Shown: positions 6,300 to 10,759 of the stretch, one piece after another
Layout: every line of letters begins with the position of its first letter
Position numbering within the stretch: position 1 is the stretch's first letter
From: JAMCXS01 sp964459065
GTDB taxonomy: Bacteria > Acidobacteriota > Terriglobia > UBA7540
Length of the DNA: 10,759 bases
Direction of reading: 5' to 3'
Assembly: GCA_964459065.1 (NCBI GenBank)
Contig: CAYWMN010000121.1
Coordinates: 1-10,759 of the forward strand
Program-made: the position numbers and the translations under genes
Notes under the pieces: generated by a model
Database searches by the model: none
Told to the model about the DNA's origin: nothing
Seen by the model: the letters and a program-made list of their open reading frames with translations, nothing else

Positions 6300-8222
6300 T
6301 TAGCGTATGCTCGCCGGATCTCCCGGAATGTTGGGCTGTCGCGTGTAGCGGCCGGTTGCCGAGTTCGCCAGGATGATGTGGTGCTGATCCAGGATGGTGC
6401 CCGTTGCTTCGCCGAGCCGTACCAGAGCCTGGGCAAAGGTTTGCCGCGCTTTTGCCTCATTGCCTTCCGCGGTTATCAAATTGCGTTGCATGAGGATGAC
6501 GTTTAACGTGGTTGAGACTCCCTGCCGCAACTTCTTCACCTCGGCATCGAGCGCCTGCCGGGCATAGACCCTGGCCTGGACGGCTGCATGGATCTGTGCT
6601 TTGGCCTGAGTGACGGCAATTTCAGCATTGCGAACGTCCTGCGCGACCTGGTTTTTTTGCCGCTGCAACGCTGTTTCCATCTCGTGCTGTTCAACAAGGG
6701 CCTGCGCGGCGTTTGCTTGCTCGGCGCGGTTGCGAATCGGGACGCTAAGGGTGAGTCCGACAGAGTAGCTGGGGTACCTCCCGCCGAAAATCTGGCCCAG
6801 CGAATCTCCCAGGCCGCCCGGCACCGTGCCCACAACATTTCCGTTTCCATCGCGCAGCACCTGCAGTCCCGCAAGTCCGTTTGACTGGTAAGTGGCATAA
6901 GCGTTCAGAGAGGGAAGCAGGCCATTGCGGTTCGACTGGATGACGTAGTATTGATTGCGCAGGTTCAATTCAGCCTGGTGGAGTTCAGGACGGTTCCGGA
7001 GAGCGTCTTCTAACGCCTTGTTCAGCGGAGGAATGTTGGTGTTCTCCGGGATTGGCAGCGTGTCGGTAGGATTGATGGGGGCGCTGGCAAGCCTCGATCC
7101 CACCCGCTTGGCGATCAGGGTCTTCAGGGTCTCCTGCTGCTCCAGGTAGGTTGTTTCCGCTACGATCACATTTTGCTGGTCGGTGGCAAGCTCGGATTGA
7201 GCCTGAACCACGTCGAGGGGGGCCATGGTCCCGATCTCGACTTGTTTCTTGTCGTCTTCCACGAGCCGTTGGGAGTATCCGACGGCGGATTGTGCCACGC
7301 GCACCTGATCGCGGTCGGCCAGTAGCTGGTAATAGGCGTTCAGCACCTGAGCCACGGTGGTGATCACCCGTTGCCGGAAGACGCTGTCGGCGACGTTCAG
7401 ATCGTTTCGTGCAATCCGGATGAACACGCCGTTCGCGCGCCGGCCAAATCCCTTCAGCAAGTGCTGGTTTAGCCCTACGGTCAGCGTGGTGGGAATTGAG
7501 GGGTTGTACAACGAGCTGAGGGAGGTGGTGCTGCTTCGCGTGCCGGTTACCGCGGCTGAGAAGCTGGTTCCGGTCAAAAAGCCTTTTCCGAAGAAGGTGG
7601 AATACGTGGCGGTGTGACTGCCCTCAACCGGAATACCCAGGAGCGTGGTGTAATTCAAGGGTGTTTTATTATTATTCAAGCCCACGCTGAAGCCAGCCAC
7701 CGAGTCGCAGCAGCCCACAAACCCCGTGGTGACCACGCCGCCGCCGGAGAAGCCTCCGCCGCCGGTTGTACCACCGCCGGTAAAGCCGCTGATGCCGGTT
7801 CCAATGGCTCCCGTGAAAAGGGCGTTCGAGATCACGGCCCCTTGAACGCCCCGGGTGGCGCCGCCACTCTTGGTTCGCAGGATATCCAGTCGGGCCAGGG
7901 GAAGCTGGTAACGCGCTACGGCAATGTCCAGATTGTTCTGGAGAGCCAATTCAAGGGCGTTGGCGAGTGAAAGCTCAAGCTTGTTGCCTTGAATCAGGTT
8001 GTTGATCTGGGGTGAGTTTGTAAGGACCGGTGCCTGCACGTGGGGGTACGAATAGGCTTTGAACAGCGAGGGGCCGGTTTCAAAATCGAAGCTGCCCTTG
8101 GCTGGCCCCGCCTGTTTGGCGCTGGCTTGCTGAGCTAGCGCCCGCGCGGGCCACAATCCCGCTGCCAGCAAGACCAAAGGAATTGCAAGCCTGATAATCC
8201 CGTCCAGTTTTTCGCATTTCAT
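6300..8222 (-). CDS. TolC-family outer-membrane efflux protein
   Basis: An outer-membrane channel of the OEP/TolC family, which would form the exit duct of a tripartite efflux pump or type I secretion system. The 640-residue protein has a signal peptide (about 1-30: charged start, LAIPLVLLAAGL core, cleavage after ARALA), an N-terminal OEP repeat near 85-120, and long helical coiled-coil segments (about 260-370 and 500-590) around a second repeat near 390-440. Between the first helices it carries a Gly-rich insert (about 137-170, including GGGTTGGGG) followed by a Cys-Cys pair (171-172). It is longer than E. coli TolC (about 470 mature residues). ATG 8222 is preferred because it has a strong GGAGGAAGAAGG ribosome site (8229-8240) and gives a compact signal peptide. 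An ATG at 8258 would add 12 residues. No membrane-fusion or pump gene is adjacent, so the substrate is unknown. Confidence 0.93.
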   Translation of the reverse strand: MKCEKLDGIIRLAIPLVLLAAGLWPARALAQQASAKQAGPAKGSFDFETGPSLFKAYSYPHVQAPVLTNSPQINNLIQGNKLELSLANALELALQNNLDIAVARYQLPLARLDILRTKSGGATRGVQGAVISNALFTGAIGTGISGFTGGGTTGGGGFSGGGVVTTGFVGCCDSVAGFSVGLNNNKTPLNYTTLLGIPVEGSHTATYSTFFGKGFLTGTSFSAAVTGTRSSTTSLSSLYNPSIPTTLTVGLNQHLLKGFGRRANGVFIRIARNDLNVADSVFRQRVITTVAQVLNAYYQLLADRDQVRVAQSAVGYSQRLVEDDKKQVEIGTMAPLDVVQAQSELATDQQNVIVAETTYLEQQETLKTLIAKRVGSRLASAPINPTDTLPIPENTNIPPLNKALEDALRNRPELHQAELNLRNQYYVIQSNRNGLLPSLNAYATYQSNGLAGLQVLRDGNGNVVGTVPGGLGDSLGQIFGGRYPSYSVGLTLSVPIRNRAEQANAAQALVEQHEMETALQRQKNQVAQDVRNAEIAVTQAKAQIHAAVQARVYARQALDAEVKKLRQGVSTTLNVILMQRNLITAEGNEAKARQTFAQALVRLGEATGTILDQHHIILANSATGRYTRQPNIPGDPASIR

Positions 8223-8415
8223 CGAGTGCCTTCTTCCTCCATTTGGAATCATTGCCATTTTACCCTATTAGAATCTATACGGAGTTGTTCGTTGTTCGGT
8301 TTCATTCCATGGGCTATAAGATAGCAATGGGTCTGTGTCCCAAACCTCCACGGTTATGGCGGGTCTTTGGCCATAGAATGAACTTTTCGAAGAGATTACA
8401 ACGGGGTGCTTGGGG

Positions 8416-9186
8416 ATGATGAGAAACGTTCGTCTGGTCATTGCCTATGACGGAACGGACTTCCACGGCTGGCAACGCCAGCCCGGTGTGGATACGATCC
8501 AGTCAATTCTTGAAGCGAAGATTGCCCGGATCGCCGGGAAATCAGTCAAGCTTTACGGGTCCGGCCGCACCGATGCCGGAGTGCATGCAGCGGCGCAGGT
8601 TGCCAACTTCCATACGGACTGCCCGATTCCGTGCAGGAATCTGCGAACTGCTCTCAACGACGTTCTGCCACCTTCGATTCGTATCCGCATGGCTGAAGAG
8701 GTCGACGCGGCCTTTCATGCGCGCTACGACGCTCATTCCAAAACCTATCGCTACCGGATTCTGCAAAGTCCTGTTTGCCCTCCTTTCCTCTGGCGCTTTG
8801 TTTATCACTATCCCGGCGACCTCGACTTGCGGCGCATGGCCAGAGCCGCGCGGGCCTTGGAAGGGGAGTACGACTTCACATCTTTTGCCGGCGCCGATCC
8901 GGCGAGAAGCCGAACCCTGGGCGCCAGGGAGCCGTCTCCAAATATCCGGAGGATTTTTGCCTCTCGCCTTGCATGGCGCAAGAACCTTTCGCTTCTGGTC
9001 TATGAAGTTCGTGGGTCAGGGTTTCTTCACCACATGGTTCGCAACATTGTGGGAACGCTGATTGAAGTAGGAAACGGCAGGCGCTTACCCTCGGACATGG
9101 TTTCCATCCTGGAGGCGTGCGATCGCACGAAAGCCGGTCCGACGGCTCCGTCGCAAGGGCTTTGCCTGGTCAAGGTGGGATATTGA
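8416..9186 (+). CDS. truA: tRNA pseudouridine(38-40) synthase TruA
   Basis: TruA converts uridines 38, 39 and 40 in the anticodon stem-loop of tRNAs to pseudouridine, in the cytoplasm. The 256-residue protein has the N-terminal AYDGTDFHGWQRQPG (10-24), the catalytic motif GSGRTDAGVHA with the nucleophile Asp53, SKTYRYRI in the middle, and the C-terminal FLHHMVRNIVGTLIEVG. The length is typical of the family. Start choice: ATG 8416 and ATG 8419 are in tandem, and a TTG at 8410 would add two residues. None has a textbook ribosome site, only G-rich sequence just before. It is divergent from the TolC-family gene, with about 190 nt between their starts, and has no co-oriented partner immediately after it. 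Confidence 0.97.
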   Translation: MMRNVRLVIAYDGTDFHGWQRQPGVDTIQSILEAKIARIAGKSVKLYGSGRTDAGVHAAAQVANFHTDCPIPCRNLRTALNDVLPPSIRIRMAEEVDAAFHARYDAHSKTYRYRILQSPVCPPFLWRFVYHYPGDLDLRRMARAARALEGEYDFTSFAGADPARSRTLGAREPSPNIRRIFASRLAWRKNLSLLVYEVRGSGFLHHMVRNIVGTLIEVGNGRRLPSDMVSILEACDRTKAGPTAPSQGLCLVKVGY

Positions 9187-9428
9187 GCTTTCTTGATGGA
9201 GTTGATGCGGGTTGCTCGCTCTGACGTCGGACCGGAGTTCCTCGATCGACGGGCACCTCCGCGCGCTTTCAGGCACACGCGCTATCAGCCGGGTCTGAAA
9301 CTAGTTTGTCCCGGAGATTCTGCGGGCAAAAAGGGAAGGACTTCATCCAGGGATTTCTTCCAGGATTGGGGTGAGCAACCAGAGCCGTTTTCCACGCTTA
9401 CCAGTCGCGCGAAAGGCCCTGGAATTCC

Positions 9429-9656
9429 TTACAAGTCTTCGGTTAAGGCAGATTGCCGCTCGGCAACTCGCGCTTTTGCTTCCTCGGTCAAACTCTTGAG
9501 CAAGAGAGAAACGGATTTCAGGTCGCGGCGAGCTTGTGGATCGATCTCGGCCAGCTCCCTCAGTAGGATGACGCTATGCTGTGTTAAAACGCTTGCGTTC
9601 ATCAGTTCAAGTTCTTCCAGGACTTGCACGGCTTTCCCCTCATCGACGATTCTCAT
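9429..9656 (-). CDS. Small helical hypothetical protein
   Basis: A 75-residue, charged, mostly helical reading frame with no recognised domain, signal peptide or membrane segment. It shows heptad-like spacing of Leu/Val/Ile (VLEELELMNASVLTQ, then LKSVSLLLKSLTEEA) and could form a short coiled coil or helical hairpin. The open frame extends back to 9839 (136 residues), but the extra 61 residues look like random sequence, so ATG 9656 is preferred. The ribosome site is weak. The plus-strand frame 9193-9732 across the same DNA has the Ser/Arg-rich look of an antisense shadow. The gene is divergent from the flp pilin gene. Whether it is truly expressed is uncertain. Confidence 0.45.
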   Translation of the reverse strand: MRIVDEGKAVQVLEELELMNASVLTQHSVILLRELAEIDPQARRDLKSVSLLLKSLTEEAKARVAERQSALTEDL

Positions 9657-9837
9657 GGTTAACTTACCATTGAGGTTGGCGCCCGTCCATGGAACTATCG
9701 TGCTATTTAAGCAACATGAAAGTAGCCGGTAAAATGTTCCTTCAACGTGGCGATATTCACCGGGGCAAGAAAATTGAAGCAATTTCCCTGGGGGGAGTAT
9801 GCCCTTGCGCTTGTGTTTGACATGGGCTGGAGTGATC

Positions 9838-9853
9838 ACCTGAGGCGTCAGGT
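9838..9853. promoter_or_regulatory. Short palindrome upstream of flp
   Basis: ACCTGA and TCAGGT form a perfect 6-bp inverted repeat with a GGCG spacer, just upstream of the CTGTACTA boxes and about 95 nt before the pilin start. No T-run follows. It could be an operator half of the flp control region. Six base pairs is short enough to be chance. Confidence 0.25.
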
Positions 9854-9865
9854 TCAGGTCTTGTC

Positions 9866-9893
9866 CTGTACTATTTCTGTACTAACGTACAAT
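9866..9893 (+). promoter_or_regulatory. Putative flp promoter with CTGTACTA direct repeats
   Basis: Two identical octamers CTGTACTA (9866-9873 and 9877-9884) lie 11 nt apart, about one helical turn, so a protein could bind both on one face. A further GTAC (9887-9890) makes TGTAC-TAAC-GTACA, a 5-bp inverted repeat with the second box. A -10-like TACAAT follows at 9888-9893 without a good -35 at 16-18 nt, which would suit an activator-dependent promoter with the boxes covering the -35. This gives a leader of about 45 nt. An alternative, TTGATT (9893-9898) with TACAAA (9916-9921) at 17 nt, would start too close to the ribosome site. Confidence 0.4.
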
Positions 9894-9945
9894 TGATTAT
9901 CTTTTAGGTATCTTGTACAAAAAGTGAATAAAGGAGGAAGCACAC

Positions 9946-10119
9946 ATGATGGAACTGTTCAAACGCTTGTGGAAAGACGAAGAAGGTCAGGACCTTACGG
10001 AATACGCCTTGCTTTTGGTCCTTATTTCTTTAGTCGCGGTTGCTGCGATGGGAACACTTGGGTCGGGCATCAGCGACGCGTTCTCGAATGCGGCGGCCAA
10101 CCTCACAAGCTCCACCTAA
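9946..10119 (+). CDS. Flp/Fap-type IVb pilin
   Basis: The structural subunit precursor of a Flp (Tad-type) type IVb pilus. The 57-residue protein has a short charged leader (FKRLWKDEEG), then the prepilin peptidase site: cleavage after Gly14 leaves a mature chain beginning QDLTEYALL, with the conserved Glu at mature position 5 and Tyr at 6. A single hydrophobic helix (about 21-38) follows, then a short polar tail ending SNAAANLTSST. This is the standard Flp layout and length. A near-perfect AAGGAGG ribosome site (9931-9937) lies 8 nt before ATG 9946. A second ATG follows at 9949. Single-gene transcription is implied by its own upstream boxes and a terminator about 70 nt after the stop. The tad assembly genes (prepilin peptidase, secretin, ATPase) are not in the window, so the pilin is an orphan here. 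Confidence 0.92.
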   Translation: MMELFKRLWKDEEGQDLTEYALLLVLISLVAVAAMGTLGSGISDAFSNAAANLTSST

Positions 10120-10178
10120 GGGACAAGCCACGCGGTTTGTAGCGCCGGCCTTGGGTCCGGCATGCCCGCCTTGCATGT

Positions 10179-10186
10179 CTGTACTA
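10179..10186 (+). repeat. Third CTGTACTA box
   Basis: An exact third copy of the octamer found twice upstream of the pilin gene, here 1 nt before the terminator stem. It brackets the pilin gene with the same word on both sides. It may be chance, but three identical octamers within 320 nt is more than expected. Confidence 0.4.
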
Positions 10187-10187
10187 T

Positions 10188-10226
10188 AGCCACGGTTGGA
10201 TTTGTTCCCAGCCGTGGCTTTCTTTT
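10188..10226 (+). terminator. Intrinsic terminator of the flp pilin gene
   Basis: AGCCACGGTTGG (10188-10199) pairs with CCAGCCGTGGCT (10208-10219) as a 12-bp stem including one G:U pair, with an 8-nt loop, followed at once by the T-rich run TTCTTTTT. This is a strong factor-independent terminator about 70 nt after the pilin stop. Confidence 0.87.
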
Positions 10227-10343
10227 TCTCGCTTCCAGAGTGTGCGGCACGGAATTTTCAGGTGCTTTCCTTCCGGCGATTGCTGGAGTTTTTCCCCTCA
10301 AAAGCCGGCGGTCGCCAAGGTTTTGACTGTACGGCCCACTTTG

Positions 10344-10759
10344 TTATTGCAGATAGAACGCGTAAACAGATCCGCTGGCCGCCACCAGGATGTATTGGTG
10401 GCCCGCCAGCATATAGGTCTCGGGAGCATTCGCCACTGAGCCGATGTGCGCATGCCAGAGCGGTTTTAACCGGTCCACGTCGAAGGCCACCAGGTCGTCG
10501 TTCACGCCGTCGAAAAGCAGATGGCCTGCCGTGGTTAGCAACCCCGTCAGGTTGGCCGAATACCCGTTAATTGATCCAGGCACGAGCCACTCTTGAACGA
10601 CTTGGCCGGTCTGGTAATTGATTGCCGCAATGTAAGAGCCCATCGAGCCCACCTGGTCCTGCTCGCTGCCGCCCAGCCCCATCACCATCCGGGGATTTTT
10701 CAGCGTGAGGTAGTACATCGAGAAACGTTCGTGCAGGGTGACGTAAAAAAGATTGGTCT
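10344..10759 (-). CDS. PQQ-type beta-propeller dehydrogenase (quinoprotein), C-terminal part
   Basis: The frame is open to the right edge, so only the last 138 residues are visible and the start lies outside. The visible part matches the end of quinoprotein alcohol/glucose-type dehydrogenases: a propeller strand pair with IAAINYQTGQVVQEW, then GLLTTAGHLLFDGVNDD, then VAFDVDRLKPLWHAHIG, and a closing strand YILVAASGSVYAFYLQ. These are the repeated A-x-D-x-x-T-G-x-x-x-W type blades, here slightly diverged. Such enzymes act in the periplasm and pass electrons from oxidised alcohols or sugars into the respiratory chain. The residues that bind PQQ and calcium lie in the missing N-terminal part, so it could be either an active enzyme or a PQQ-like propeller protein without cofactor. 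It converges on the pilin gene, and the two 3' ends are about 225 nt apart. Confidence 0.85.
   Translation of the reverse strand, partial: TNLFYVTLHERFSMYYLTLKNPRMVMGLGGSEQDQVGSMGSYIAAINYQTGQVVQEWLVPGSINGYSANLTGLLTTAGHLLFDGVNDDLVAFDVDRLKPLWHAHIGSVANAPETYMLAGHQYILVAASGSVYAFYLQ

Noticed and set aside
9193..9732. 179-codon open frame on the plus strand after truA
   Set aside because: The translation is Ser/Arg-rich with runs such as SSSSSRTC, no motif is seen, and the opposite strand has the more protein-like frame.
9716..9820. 34-codon plus-strand ORF ending with a C-x-C pair
   Set aside because: It has no ribosome site before the ATG, no recognisable family, and lies in the likely control region between two divergent genes.

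Overview
The window reads as chromosomal DNA of a Gram-negative, aerobic or facultatively aerobic bacterium, most likely an acidobacterium. That placement is inferred from the combination of an alternative complex III locus, a Gly-rich TolC-family protein, a quinoprotein and a free-standing Flp pilin. It is not proven by any marker here. No transposase, integrase, CRISPR array, tRNA or rRNA was seen.

Left part (1-3931, minus strand): the promoter-proximal end of an act operon for alternative complex III, a quinol:electron-acceptor oxidoreductase unrelated to cytochrome bc1. The order is a sigma70-like promoter (3903-3931), a leader of about 160 nt with a small hairpin, actA (pentaheme cytochrome c), actB (Tat-exported molybdopterin-oxidoreductase-like and iron-sulfur fusion), then the first three codons of the next gene, expected to be actC. 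The actB iron-sulfur domain has exactly 15 cluster cysteines, with a Thr where the 16th would be, which fits three [4Fe-4S] clusters and one [3Fe-4S] cluster.

Middle part (3932-6299): a gap of about 770 nt with no gene that I can support, then a FliA/WhiG-type sigma factor on the plus strand with no flagellar gene near it, then a small hypothetical protein of beta-helix-like pattern. A long imperfect inverted repeat (6211-6262) lies where this small gene converges on the next one.

Right part (6300-10759): a TolC-family outer-membrane efflux protein (minus) is divergent from truA, the tRNA pseudouridine synthase (plus). A small all-helical hypothetical ORF (minus) follows. It is divergent from a 57-residue Flp/Fap-type IVb pilin (plus), which has a strong Shine-Dalgarno site, a set of CTGTACTA boxes upstream and a clear intrinsic terminator. 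The window ends inside the C-terminal part of a PQQ-type beta-propeller dehydrogenase (minus).

The genes are mostly separate transcription units rather than one pathway. The act operon and the quinoprotein both belong to periplasm-facing electron transfer, and TolC and Flp belong to the cell envelope. I see no convincing new multi-gene system. The most checkable unusual signals are the repeated box around the orphan pilin, the empty region upstream of the act promoter, the uncertain N terminus of the sigma factor and the inverted repeat at 6211-6262.
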